DNA from: Nitrospinae bacterium CG11_big_fil_rev_8_21_14_0_20_45_15
GTDB taxonomy: Bacteria > Nitrospinota > Nitrospinia > Nitrospinales > VA-1
DNA length: 64,000 nt
Direction: 5' to 3'
Assembly (NCBI GenBank): GCA_002787235.1
Contig: PCWG01000032.1
Coordinates: 1-64,000 of the forward strand
The notes below the pieces were generated by a model. It had not been told where the DNA came from. It searched no databases and saw nothing but the letters and a program-made list of their open reading frames with translations. Positions 25,099 through 33,918 of the stretch are shown here, piece after piece. A program made the translations under genes and the position numbers. The stretch's first letter is position 1. Every line of letters begins with the position of its first letter.

Positions 25099-26226
25099 AT
25101 GCCTAAAACTCCTAGTTTTAGAATCGCCGGAGGTTCTCCTCCCAGAAACCCCATAGAGGAAGTTGTCGGGCGAGACAAATTTGTTACCCAAATCATTGCA
25201 TGTCTAGAGCATTCCAGCGTTCAAATATTGGCTCCGCGTCGATTGGGAAAAACCTGGACACTGCATTTACTCAATGCCAAGAAACCCGAAATGGTCAAGG
25301 CCAGTTACCTCGATCTCGAAAAATGTTATAGCGCACCAGATTTTCTTTTTGAAATTCTTAATACTTTAAATCTCAAGAAAAAGAAACTATGGGCAAAAAC
25401 TGAAGCATTGGCACAAAAAATTGTCGTCAGCGGAGTTCAGCTCAAGGGCAACGAGCTTGCTTGGGCAGGTATCCTGACCGAAGCTTTCAAAGAGGCAAAT
25501 GATTTTGAAAATATCACTTGGTTATTACTAGATGAGTTTCCCATCTTTTTGAATAACTTGATTACAAAAGATCAACCGGAAATGGCCACACAGATTTTAG
25601 ATACCTTGCGTTCTTCAAGACAAGTTTATCCAAAGATTAAATTTGTTCTAACGGGTTCGATTGGTCTGCATTGGATCATCGACGAATTGGAAAAAACGGG
25701 CTGGCGCAATCCACCGAATGATCTGGAAAAAATGTTTCTGACAACCCTTGAGCCGGAAGATGGTCTTTATTTGGCAAAAGGCCTATTGAACGGAAAAGGT
25801 TTAAACATAAATCAAGCTGAAGATTTAGCAAGAGTAGCTGAGTACAATCCGTTTTATATTCAAAAACTCATATCCTGTTTTGACCTCCAGCAAAACAACG
25901 AACCTATGGAAGACTTTTGCGACCGCATCGCTCAAGACGCCAAACGCGATCCCTTTGAGCTTTTTGATCTAGACAATCGCATGGGAAGGTATTTTGGTCG
26001 CGAGGACAATCTCGCCAAACGTATTCTTGATTTATTGGCTGAAGGGAATGCGCTCAAACCAAAGGAATTTGTTCAACGACTTGAACGAAAACCTGAAGCT
26101 GTTAAGACAATTCTGGATCGTCTGGAAAAAGACGGTTACATAGAAAATTCGGACGGGAAATACCTGTTTGTATCGCAAATACTTCAACGTTGGTGGTCAA
26201 AACGAAGGGGGAATCTTTATGATTGA
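25099..26226 (+). CDS. Archaeal-type/STAND-like ATPase with winged-helix C-terminus (island gene 1)
   Basis: 375 residues. Near the N-terminus is VVGRDKFVTQII, then Walker A in APRRLGKTWTL, Walker B WLLLDEFPIFL (about 155-165) and a sensor-like strand FVLTGSIGLHWII. The pattern matches the ATPase_2 (archaeal ATPase) branch of STAND/AAA proteins. The last ~85 residues look like a winged helix (LKPKEFVQRL, then VKTILDRLEKDGYIENSDGKY). GAGG lies eight bases upstream of the ATG. The stop overlaps the next ATPase by eight bases. Proteins of this build occur in defence, toxin-linked and DNA-segregation roles; which one applies here is unknown. Confidence 0.85.
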   Translation: MPKTPSFRIAGGSPPRNPIEEVVGRDKFVTQIIACLEHSSVQILAPRRLGKTWTLHLLNAKKPEMVKASYLDLEKCYSAPDFLFEILNTLNLKKKKLWAKTEALAQKIVVSGVQLKGNELAWAGILTEAFKEANDFENITWLLLDEFPIFLNNLITKDQPEMATQILDTLRSSRQVYPKIKFVLTGSIGLHWIIDELEKTGWRNPPNDLEKMFLTTLEPEDGLYLAKGLLNGKGLNINQAEDLARVAEYNPFYIQKLISCFDLQQNNEPMEDFCDRIAQDAKRDPFELFDLDNRMGRYFGREDNLAKRILDLLAEGNALKPKEFVQRLERKPEAVKTILDRLEKDGYIENSDGKYLFVSQILQRWWSKRRGNLYD

Positions 26227-28546
26227 TTTAGCAGGCAAAATTTCTGCCTTCAATCCGGGAAATATGTCCGATGAAAATTTAAAAAAACTCTGGGTGAGAC
26301 GACGCAAGGAAACTGACCTCATCGTAGAAAATATCCGGCACGCCGCAATCAACCAAACCGCTCCTCCACAGCAATTGGTGATTGCCCCTCGCGGTTATGG
26401 GAAAACTCACCTGATGAGTCATGTGTACTTGGCTCTGACGGAAGACAAGTCTTTGAAAGATTGCCTCACCATAGCTCGCCTAAAAGAGGAAGAGCATGTA
26501 CACAGTTATCTGGATTTTTTAAGACGAATCCTGAATGCTATCGATGATTTTCGGACCAAACAAAAGCTCCCAAAAATCGAAGGGCTCAAACAAACGGTCA
26601 TTGCCATTCATGAAAATCCTGATGACTCGATGGATTCCACAGCAGAAGACGTTATCAACTCCGCTGTTGGTGAAGGCATGCTTGTGATACTCATGGAAAA
26701 TTTGGGGGATATTTTTGACGGACTTGAGGAAAAAGGGCAAAGCAAGTTGAGAGCCTTTCTTCAAACATCACGAAAAATTTCATTGTTGTGCAGTGCCCAG
26801 AAGTTGTTTGAACCCATAGAATCGAGAAACTTTCCTTTTTACGGATTTTTTGAAAGAAATTATCTGGAACCTTTTGATGATTCGGAAACACTCGAACTGT
26901 TGAAAATTTTAGCGGAAATCAATAATGATTTGGATTTGGAAAACTTTCTCGATTCTCCCTTGGGAAGATCCCGTACAGCCGTTGTCTGCCAATTGACCAG
27001 CGGCAATCCTCGTTTGATTTTATTGCTCGCTCAATTTCTGAATCGTGAAAAAATGGAAGAATTGACAGGGGCTTTCATGCAACTGGTAGAAAACTGTCTC
27101 ACCCCCTATTACCAAGAGCAAATGGTACGACTGTCGCCTCTGCAAAAAAGAATCATAGAAGTTCTTTGCGAAAAAGGGGACGGCAAACCTCAAACGGTTA
27201 AGGAAATTTCAAAAAATACTCTCACCACAACGCAATCAATCAGCAGTCAATTGAAAAAAATGCAGGAATTGGGAATCCTCAATTCAAATAAATACGGCCG
27301 CTTCACAAAATACGAAATGGCAGAACCATTATGGCGTGTGTCCATAGAAGCTAAAAATAATGTCGAGGGAGTCCTACCCATCGTAGTGGAATTCATTAAA
27401 ATCTGGAAATCCCCTCAAGAATTATGGAACGACCTTCTCGTAGAAGGTCCCGAGTCTGGTCGGGTTTATAGCCACTTGTTCCATGCTTTCAAAAGAAATT
27501 TCGACGAATTGCCTCCTCCCATTCAAGACGAATCGGTCAAGGAAAAAATACGCGAACTCTGCGATTGCCTGCCCGACAATATAGCGCAGGCCGAAAAAAT
27601 CACCTGCGCCCTCAAAGCAGTTGCCTCTATTAAAATCGGAAATCATTCTGACAAATACGGAATTTCTCATTTAAATACTTTTTTACGTTACCTTCAAGGA
27701 AGAGATACTTTCGGCAAATTGTTAGATAAAACAGAGCACTCGAGAACAGAAATAACAATCCTCGGTTTAATAATGTTCACATACACTTGGGCACATATAG
27801 GCATGTGGAATGAAGGGAAAAGCTGGGATCAAGACAATAAAGCTACTCTCGAGCTTATAAAGTTCAACATCTTAAAATTTGTACTTAGGGAAACAAATCT
27901 AAACTTATTGAAATCCATTAAAGCTGAAAGGTTTCAATTCTTAATCTATCACCAGTTGTGCCTAGAAGGTGATGAACTAAAAGCCTTTTCTTGGCTAAAA
28001 AGTACCATCAAAGAAATATACAGCGACAGCAACTTAAGAAGTATGTATGAAATCAGCCTTAAATGTGGATTCTCTACTCAAGAAAATTTACTATTCTCAA
28101 AAATTGCAGATCAGCCGACAGAATTTTTTAATGAAATTGAGTGGGTAGCTCATATTTTTTTCATAATAGCGACTAATAAAAAAGAACGTTTACCATCTTT
28201 TTTAGACTTGCTCATGAAAAATTTAAACACATACAATCAAAAAGCTCTTTTCTTGACAATCGGGCTATTTTTCCTTCAGCACGGAGATGAGGCATTGAAA
28301 ATTTGGAAGAATTCCAAAAATGAAATTTTTGACGCAATCTCAAATTGGGAGAATTTTGATTTTATTAAACTTTTGATGTCACAACTAGAGGACTACGCTA
28401 ACGGCGACGACTCTGCCTTGAACGATTTTCCAATTGAACTGAGAAGTGGTTTTGAAGAAACTAAAGAAAAATGTTCTAAAAAACCTGTCCCTATGGGATT
28501 CAGTTTTATTACGCCATTTGAAATTCCCAAAAAGGACAATTCTTAA
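26219..28546 (+). CDS. Large AAA/STAND ATPase with MarR-like helix-turn-helix and helical C-terminus (island gene 2)
   Basis: 775 residues from the ATG at 26219, chosen because AAGGGGGAA lies seven bases upstream; an upstream frame extension to 26168 lacks a ribosome site. Walker A is IAPRGYGKTHLM. The Walker B strand is MLVILMENLGDIF, with Glu-Asn in place of the usual Asp-Glu. A sensor-like strand SLLCSAQKLF follows. Residues about 285-360 form a winged helix (LSPLQKRIIEVL, then ISSQLKKMQELGILNSN). The last ~400 residues are alpha-helical with no recognised domain, and their DNA is clearly more AT-rich than the flanks. This could be a sensor or effector region. It is translationally coupled to gene 1. 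Confidence 0.82.
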   Translation: MIDLAGKISAFNPGNMSDENLKKLWVRRRKETDLIVENIRHAAINQTAPPQQLVIAPRGYGKTHLMSHVYLALTEDKSLKDCLTIARLKEEEHVHSYLDFLRRILNAIDDFRTKQKLPKIEGLKQTVIAIHENPDDSMDSTAEDVINSAVGEGMLVILMENLGDIFDGLEEKGQSKLRAFLQTSRKISLLCSAQKLFEPIESRNFPFYGFFERNYLEPFDDSETLELLKILAEINNDLDLENFLDSPLGRSRTAVVCQLTSGNPRLILLLAQFLNREKMEELTGAFMQLVENCLTPYYQEQMVRLSPLQKRIIEVLCEKGDGKPQTVKEISKNTLTTTQSISSQLKKMQELGILNSNKYGRFTKYEMAEPLWRVSIEAKNNVEGVLPIVVEFIKIWKSPQELWNDLLVEGPESGRVYSHLFHAFKRNFDELPPPIQDESVKEKIRELCDCLPDNIAQAEKITCALKAVASIKIGNHSDKYGISHLNTFLRYLQGRDTFGKLLDKTEHSRTEITILGLIMFTYTWAHIGMWNEGKSWDQDNKATLELIKFNILKFVLRETNLNLLKSIKAERFQFLIYHQLCLEGDELKAFSWLKSTIKEIYSDSNLRSMYEISLKCGFSTQENLLFSKIADQPTEFFNEIEWVAHIFFIIATNKKERLPSFLDLLMKNLNTYNQKALFLTIGLFFLQHGDEALKIWKNSKNEIFDAISNWENFDFIKLLMSQLEDYANGDDSALNDFPIELRSGFEETKEKCSKKPVPMGFSFITPFEIPKKDNS

Positions 28547-28654
28547 ATCCGTAGGATGACGTGTTTAGATACAACGAGGACATTTTGCATCAGAATAAAG
28601 ATTATCTCTAGCTCACGCTAAAAGGTCATCCATTTCTGGCAAACCAATCCGTAA

Positions 28655-28785
28655 GGCCCGAAGTCATGGAAACGAAAAACAACTGGGAACTCACCAGTGC
28701 CTTCTGCCCCGGAATGAACAAAGGCCCCGTCATCCCCACCGACACCATTCGCCACTTGCTCAAAAACCACACCGACTGGTGGTAA
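28655..28785 (+). pseudogene. 3' fragment of the YkgJ-type gene (right direct repeat)
   Basis: Reads in frame from EVMETKNNWELTSAFCPG to LLKNHTDWW and a TAA stop, as in the intact gene at 24447-24866, but lacks the start and the N-terminal cysteine cluster. The DNA match begins abruptly at GGCCCG and ends at the stop codon. It marks the right edge of the duplicated segment. Confidence 0.9.
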
Positions 28786-28786
28786 G

Positions 28787-28816
28787 TTTTTTAAGAAAAT
28801 ACATTGTCTTAAAAAA
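28787..28816. terminator. Bidirectional terminator-like inverted repeat
   Basis: TTTTTTAAGA (28787-28796) pairs perfectly with 28807-28816 around a ten-base loop. It lies directly after the gene fragment and 43 nt from the end of the convergent membrane-protein gene. The stem is AT-rich, so efficiency is uncertain. Confidence 0.45.
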
Positions 28817-28859
28817 ATTGATTACTATTCCTACCTTGAAAAAATGAGAAAAAATCCAA

Positions 28860-29204
28860 TTAAATTAAGGTCAAAATAGTTTTGTGCAAAAAGTAACCCA
28901 TTACAAGCATTCCCAATCCAATCGCATAGGCTTGCCAGAATGAAATATGTAACTTTTCATAAAATAAAAACGGAATAAAAAATAACAAAGTAACGGGAAC
29001 GGCTACAAAAATACTTTTCGCAAAAACTATCGTTGCTTGAGGGTTTTTATGCTCGCTGTACGAAAATGCAAGTGCAATCAAACTCGCTATAGGCAAGGCT
29101 AATAAGAAACCAGCGAGCTCAGGTCTTTTACCAGAGAGCCAAGAGCAAAAACTGATTATCATTGCCGCCGCAATTACTTTAACAATAAATAAGGTCATGA
29201 CCAT
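28860..29204 (-). CDS. Small four-helix membrane protein (DUF3147/GlpM-like)
   Basis: 114 residues with four hydrophobic helices. After helix 1 comes SGKRPELAGFLLALPIASLIAL, which resembles the DUF3147/GlpM pattern with its conserved KRP/Ala-Gly-Leu segment. Inner-membrane location is certain from hydrophobicity; function is unknown. It is convergent with the ATPase island, and no operon partner is obvious. Confidence 0.7.
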   Translation of the reverse strand: MVMTLFIVKVIAAAMIISFCSWLSGKRPELAGFLLALPIASLIALAFSYSEHKNPQATIVFAKSIFVAVPVTLLFFIPFLFYEKLHISFWQAYAIGLGMLVMGYFLHKTILTLI

Positions 29205-29345
29205 TGTTCCAGATTATTTCTAAAAACCAGCCGACTGAAATTCCCGGGCAGGAAGAGGGATTGGGTTGCTGAAAATCAACCCGATATTACGCCTTCTTCA
29301 TACCAAGCGCATCAAAATTACCCAATCAACCCACACCCCTCAGAA

Positions 29346-30125
29346 TCATCCAACATTCCCTTTATTCCTTGCGAACCAGTCGGCCAGGGCCAAGTGGGTG
29401 CATTGGTAGACGGCTTTGCCGATCCATTCGCCCAGGCGCGTGTGCATGCCGCAATAATTTTCGTCGACCTCGCCACTGCTGGCGATGACGATGCAATCAG
29501 TCCCGGTTCCCGGTGACGGTTTGCCGCTCTTCACGCTCACAACTCCCAAATCAAAAAACGCTGTGGCTTTCGCCAGTGCGGAAAGGTGCAGGGCTTCGGC
29601 ACGACCACTCAGATGGGGCAGGGCGTTGCTCGCAACAATGAGGTTTACGGTTCCCAGCGGGCCAAGCCCGCTATGCAAAGAACTACCCGCATCTGCATTC
29701 GACTCGCCATGATTGTCCCGTTGATCGGACGGATCCATCTTCCAGTCCTCCGGGCTATCCGCAAGGTCGCCCGGTGAGCGGGCGTTTTCGATTCCCACGG
29801 TGACCAACGCGTGGACCCACAGCTGTCCATCGCCAATGAAAAATTCGCAGTACTCTTTCACCTCGGCTCCGGTCAGCAGACCCACTGCGTCTTTTGGAAG
29901 TTTGTGTTCTTCGATCAGATCGAAAAACATTTCCGGCATTTTGATTTCCCGCGCGCGGGTGACCTGATGGTTGAAGATGCAGGAGGTCGTCCCATCTCCA
30001 CCATTGAAAGGGGCCCAGCTCAACACCGGCCACTCTGCGGGCAGATCCACGACCAAAGTACTGCCGCAGAGCCTTGTCCTGAGCGGGCTGTCACTTGGAT
30101 TGTTTGAAATTTGCCGATCACTCAT
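29346..30125 (-). CDS. cbiZ: Adenosylcobinamide amidohydrolase CbiZ
   Basis: 259 residues. Family motifs: APFNGGDG near the N-terminus, VTVGIENARSPGD, GTVNLIVASNA, a helix ALAKATAFFDLGV, then GTGTDCIVIASS and a C-terminal GEWIGKAVY. CbiZ removes the aminopropanol arm from cobinamides and so salvages them as cobyric acid. Between NARSPGD and GTVNLI lies an insertion of roughly 30 residues, rich in Asp/Ser/Asn. It ends in SGLGPL, which is encoded by a repeat-type palindrome (29656-29672). It overlaps the aldo/keto reductase gene by eight bases. Confidence 0.88.
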   Translation of the reverse strand: MSDRQISNNPSDSPLRTRLCGSTLVVDLPAEWPVLSWAPFNGGDGTTSCIFNHQVTRAREIKMPEMFFDLIEEHKLPKDAVGLLTGAEVKEYCEFFIGDGQLWVHALVTVGIENARSPGDLADSPEDWKMDPSDQRDNHGESNADAGSSLHSGLGPLGTVNLIVASNALPHLSGRAEALHLSALAKATAFFDLGVVSVKSGKPSPGTGTDCIVIASSGEVDENYCGMHTRLGEWIGKAVYQCTHLALADWFARNKGNVG

Positions 30126-31062
30126 TTTTAAAAATCAAATCGATTTCATGGGCATGGATCGGATCCATCTTCCAATCCAACGCACTCAGGTTTTCTTCCA
30201 CTTGCGATTCGTTTTTGAATCCGAGCAGGGCGGTCGCCATTGCGGGCTGGTTGACGATCCAGTTGATCGCCATTTGCGTGCAGGTTTTGCCCAATCGTTT
30301 GGCAACTTTCTTGAGCTGTTCCACCTTGTCGATATTCTTGTAATAACCCTCGCCCTTGAAGGTTCCTATGATGCCTTTGCCGCGCCAATCTTTAAATTGC
30401 GTGTTCTTATTATATTTACCAGTGAGCACGCCAGACGCCAATGGACTGTAAGCAACGATGCCGATGTTGTGTTTCAGACAATAAGGGACGATCTCTTTTT
30501 CGATCTTTCGATTGAGCAGGCTGTAGTCCGGTTGCAAAGACAGAATATCGCCGAATTTCATGATCTCGGTCATCTGCGCCACCGAGTAATTGCTGACGCC
30601 GATGTGCCGTATCTTGCCCGATGCCTTGAGCTTCTGCAGGGCTTCCATGGTTTCCTGCTGAGACGTTTCATCGTCCGGCCAATGCACCTGATACAGGTCG
30701 ATCCAGTCCGTTTGCAAACGTTGTAAACTGCGTTCCACTTCCGCCAGTATGGAATCCTTTGAAGCAAGATGCTTGATCGCACCCAGCTCTTCTTTGTCCC
30801 ACACCAGTCCGCATTTGGTCGCGTAGATGATTTTATCGCGAAACGGCTTGAGGGTCTTGCCGATCAATTCCTCTGAGTGTCCAAAACCGTAAACCGGAGC
30901 CGTGTCAAAAAAATTGATTCCCAGTTCATAGGCCTTGAGCATGGCCCGGCTCGATACTTCATCGCCTTCATTGCTCCAAAACGGCGCACCGCCGACACCC
31001 CAGGCACCGAAGCCCAGAACGGAGACCTGCAAACCGCTGTTGCCAAGATTTTTGTATTCCAT
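30118..31062 (-). CDS. Aldo/keto reductase
   Basis: About 314 residues from the ATG at 31062, which has AAGGA eight bases upstream; an open frame continues to 31152 but lacks a ribosome site. TIM-barrel AKR motifs: NLGNSGLQVSVLGFGAWGVGG at the start, FFDTAPVYGFGHSEE (catalytic Asp and Tyr), YATKCG (Lys), VHWPD (His), IGVSNYS and SPLASGVLTGKY. It is an NADPH-dependent carbonyl reductase of unknown substrate. It sits upstream of cbiZ in a two-gene operon with overlapping ends. Confidence 0.93.
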   Translation of the reverse strand: MEYKNLGNSGLQVSVLGFGAWGVGGAPFWSNEGDEVSSRAMLKAYELGINFFDTAPVYGFGHSEELIGKTLKPFRDKIIYATKCGLVWDKEELGAIKHLASKDSILAEVERSLQRLQTDWIDLYQVHWPDDETSQQETMEALQKLKASGKIRHIGVSNYSVAQMTEIMKFGDILSLQPDYSLLNRKIEKEIVPYCLKHNIGIVAYSPLASGVLTGKYNKNTQFKDWRGKGIIGTFKGEGYYKNIDKVEQLKKVAKRLGKTCTQMAINWIVNQPAMATALLGFKNESQVEENLSALDWKMDPIHAHEIDLIFKNE

Positions 31063-31170
31063 AGATGCCATCCTTGTATAATGTAAAGTTTGAATCTGAA
31101 AGCCTTCGATACTTTTGAAAATAACATTTATTGACTGTGGCGACACGGTCAATTTTCTATTTTAAATTCT

Positions 31171-32895
31171 ATGAAAACCCTGTTGCGCGTTCTCAGTTAT
31201 CTCAAGCCCTACAGTGGCCCAGTCAGCATCACCCTTGGCCTTGCCGTGTTGACCACTCTGCTCGACATGGTCCCGCCCTGGCTCATCAAACTCGTGGTCG
31301 ATCGATTGGTCGATGGCGAGGTCACAAACAGAGTTCACTGGCTCATCGTCGCATTGGTCGTCGCCTATTTTGCACGCCACTATTCCAACCATCGCAGAAT
31401 TTTACTGAACAATGAGGTCGAACAGAAAATCGTCTTCGACATGCGGTCGCAGGTCTACCGCGCATTGCAGGGACTGTCACTGAACTTTTTTGAAAATCGC
31501 TCTACCGGGGAGTTGATGTCGCGCGTCAACGACGACGTGAATTATGTCGAGCGCATTTTCATCGACGGCGTCGAGCAGGCACTGACCGCAGTGTTAACCC
31601 TCGTCGGCATCACCATCATACTGTTTGCCATGCACTGGAAACTCGCACTCCTGGCCCTGTTGCCGATTCCCCTCCTCGTATACGGAGCCTGGAAATACAC
31701 CCGGCGCGCGCATTCGCAATACCATGTCGTGCGCAAATCTGCCGGCAGGATGAACTCCATCCTGCAAGACACCTTGTCCGGCATCCGCGAAACTTTTTCC
31801 TTCAATCGACAGGAATATGAGATCGAACGCTTTGAAGAGCGCAGTCGCGATTACTGCAACGGTACACTGGAGGTTATGCGCCTGTGGTCCTATTACTCGC
31901 CTTCCATGATGTTTCTAGGATCACTCGGCACGGTCTTTATTTTGTGGTACGGCATCGATCTCGTGCAGGTGGGAACCATCACCGTCGGAACGCTCGTTGC
32001 CTTCATCGGCTATCTGGCATTGTTTTATACCCCCATCAACCAACTGCATTCTGTCAACCACATGTTGCAACACGCACTCGCTTCCAGCGAACGCCTGTTC
32101 GACATCATTGACCAGAAACCGCAAGTAAAAAACGCGCCGGACGCCTATCTTCCATCCACCAATGCACAGGGCCGAATCATTTTTAAAGACGTTTCCTTTT
32201 CGTACATCCCCGAAGTTTCTGTGCTGAAGAATGTTTCTTTCGACATACAACCGGGCGAACAGATCGCGCTCGCGGGCCATACGGGGAGCGGGAAATCCAC
32301 CCTCATCAAATTACTCCTGCGCTTTTACGATGCCAGCACCGGACAGGTCATGCTCGACGAACATTCTGTAAAAGATATAAAACTTTCGTACCTGAGGGAG
32401 CAAGTGGGACTGGTTTCGCAGGATCCCTTTTTGTTCAATGGAACCATCGCTGAAAATATTTTATACGGAAACATTGAAGCCACTCGCGAAGCCGTCGAAC
32501 GCTCAGCAATCGCCGCGGGCGCAGACGATTTCATAAAAAAACTGCCATACGGCTATGACACGCAGGTCGGCGAGCGCGGCATCAAACTGTCTGGTGGCGA
32601 AAAACATCGCATCGCCATTGCACGGGTATTCTTGAAAGACCCACCCATCATCATTCTCGACGAAGCCACCGCCTCGGTAGACACTCAAACCGAAGCAAAG
32701 ATAAAAGTTGCTTTGGACACGCTCATGAAAGGCCGTACCACGCTCATCATCGCTCATCGCCTTTCCACGCTGGAGGGATGCACGCGCATTCTGGTGTTGA
32801 AAGGCGGAGTGTTGGTTGAGAGCGGCAGTCATCAGGAATTGATCGAAAGGGATTCGGAATACGCCCGCTTGTTCAAAGATCAGGTTTACCTATAG
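31171..32895 (+). CDS. ABC exporter, fused permease-ATPase (MsbA/LmrA type)
   Basis: 574 residues. Six membrane helices lie in residues 1-300, with the ABC_membrane signature IVFDMRSQVYRALQGL-SLNFFENRSTGELMSRVNDD. The nucleotide-binding domain has Walker A GHTGSGKST, Q-loop VSQDPFLF, signature LSGGEKHR, Walker B IIILDEAT and switch His in IIAHRLST. It likely exports lipids or hydrophobic compounds as a homodimer. No Shine-Dalgarno is visible. A TTGACT box at 31131-31136 would put the transcript start only a few bases before the ATG, so near-leaderless translation is possible. Confidence 0.94.
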   Translation: MKTLLRVLSYLKPYSGPVSITLGLAVLTTLLDMVPPWLIKLVVDRLVDGEVTNRVHWLIVALVVAYFARHYSNHRRILLNNEVEQKIVFDMRSQVYRALQGLSLNFFENRSTGELMSRVNDDVNYVERIFIDGVEQALTAVLTLVGITIILFAMHWKLALLALLPIPLLVYGAWKYTRRAHSQYHVVRKSAGRMNSILQDTLSGIRETFSFNRQEYEIERFEERSRDYCNGTLEVMRLWSYYSPSMMFLGSLGTVFILWYGIDLVQVGTITVGTLVAFIGYLALFYTPINQLHSVNHMLQHALASSERLFDIIDQKPQVKNAPDAYLPSTNAQGRIIFKDVSFSYIPEVSVLKNVSFDIQPGEQIALAGHTGSGKSTLIKLLLRFYDASTGQVMLDEHSVKDIKLSYLREQVGLVSQDPFLFNGTIAENILYGNIEATREAVERSAIAAGADDFIKKLPYGYDTQVGERGIKLSGGEKHRIAIARVFLKDPPIIILDEATASVDTQTEAKIKVALDTLMKGRTTLIIAHRLSTLEGCTRILVLKGGVLVESGSHQELIERDSEYARLFKDQVYL

Positions 32896-32897
32896 GG

Positions 32898-33014
32898 CAG
32901 CCGGCGAGCAGCCGGGGGCAGGCCAAGCCTGCAGTGAATAGAACTATTCAACAGACCCTTCCTTTAAAACTCACCGTTTCTAAAAAAATTTATATGAATT
33001 CAAGATTTGACCCC
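32898..33014. repeat. Inverted-orientation copy of the dispersed repeat
   Basis: Contains GCAGGC-CAA-GCCTGC (32918-32932) followed by a core whose reverse complement (TTTTAAAGGAAGGGTCTGTTG and ATAGTTCTAT) matches 10733-10762 and 19363-19393. At its right end, TGAATTCAAGATTTGACCCC (32995-33014) matches 53144-53163 at 19 of 20. Confidence 0.7.
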
Positions 33015-33036
33015 ATAAATCATCATATAATTTTAT

Positions 33037-33918
33037 TTAGCGGGAGGAGGTGCGGCCTTTCATGATTTTTCGATAATCCTCGCCTTCGAGTTCCAGAAAC
33101 TGCGAGTTCTCGCTCAAACGTGAATAAATCCGTTCTCCCACCACGTCTGAAAGGGTCTCTTTTTCATAGGACTTCAGATACTCAACGTCTGTGGTGTTTA
33201 CAAAACCTTCGGTCTTGGTTTTCTTGCGTTTCGGCAGGGCATTCTTGTAATTCGTCGTGCAAAGGGTGACTTTGTTGCCGGCGTTGTAACGGCCGGAAAT
33301 CAACTGATCGAGCATATCCAAAGCCCACTCTCCTTTTTTTCCTTTGCCCAGTTCGTCGATGACCAGGACGCGTGATTCGATGAACGGTTCCAGGATCGTC
33401 TTTTCTGCTTTCTCTTCGGAATAACCCTGACGGATGTCGGAAAGCAGTTGAAAGAAATCCACGAATTTGCAAGGGATGCCAAACTTCATCACCAGATGTT
33501 TGACGATGCCGACGCAGAGATGAGTTTTTCCGGTTCCCGGATTGCCCATAAAAACGAGGCTTCCAAGAAAATCAGCCCGGCGTTTGCCAAAATCTGCCAG
33601 AAAATCATTCGCTCGTGACAAAGCCACTTTCTGCGAATTGTTCATGGGCTGATAGGTTTCCAGTGTGGCGCGGATGTATTTTCCTGGCAAACCGGATTCT
33701 GTGAGCAAATGCGCGCGCCTGCGCAGAATCTGGCATTCGCACTCTGCCATGAACGAACGGCCCTTATCGTCTTCATGAAAAATCTTACCGCTGTTGCCGC
33801 AAATCTCACATCGATAACAATCGCATATTCTGGATCGCAGATGATCTTTCACATTGGACAGGAAAACACCGGTGCCGTGACACTGCTCGCAGGTCTGATC
33901 TGCCTGAATCACGCTCAT
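33037..33918 (-). CDS. DnaC/IstB-like helicase-loader ATPase with N-terminal zinc finger
   Basis: 293 residues. The N-terminus has paired cysteine motifs (CEQCHGTG, CDCYRCEICGNSG, CECQ), suggesting one or two zinc sites. An AAA+ core follows: Walker A FMGNPGTGKTH, Walker B VLVIDELGKGKKGEW, sensor CTTNYKN and Arg finger region GERIYSRL. This resembles DnaC/DnaI loaders that place DnaB on DNA. No transposase is adjacent, so an IstB role is unlikely. Its start overlaps the upstream small gene by four bases. Confidence 0.87.
   Translation of the reverse strand: MSVIQADQTCEQCHGTGVFLSNVKDHLRSRICDCYRCEICGNSGKIFHEDDKGRSFMAECECQILRRRAHLLTESGLPGKYIRATLETYQPMNNSQKVALSRANDFLADFGKRRADFLGSLVFMGNPGTGKTHLCVGIVKHLVMKFGIPCKFVDFFQLLSDIRQGYSEEKAEKTILEPFIESRVLVIDELGKGKKGEWALDMLDQLISGRYNAGNKVTLCTTNYKNALPKRKKTKTEGFVNTTDVEYLKSYEKETLSDVVGERIYSRLSENSQFLELEGEDYRKIMKGRTSSR

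Larger units (their letters stand above)
28547..28859. other. Gap between ATPase island and membrane-protein gene
   Basis: It contains the YkgJ-type gene fragment and a convergent terminator-like inverted repeat. No intact gene is present. Confidence 0.7.

Noticed and set aside
29720-30180. Duplication between the cbiZ insertion and the reductase C-terminus (shared DWKMDP)
   Set aside because: The match covers only about 18 bases and is not extended on either side, so chance or a tiny repeat is enough.
29971-30726. 251-codon plus-strand frame across cbiZ and the aldo/keto reductase
   Set aside because: Antisense to two clear enzyme genes; no domain in the translation.
33037-33918. IstB transposition helper of an IS21 element
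   Set aside because: No IstA transposase or inverted ends nearby, and the cysteine-rich N-terminus with small partner gene fits a replication loader better.
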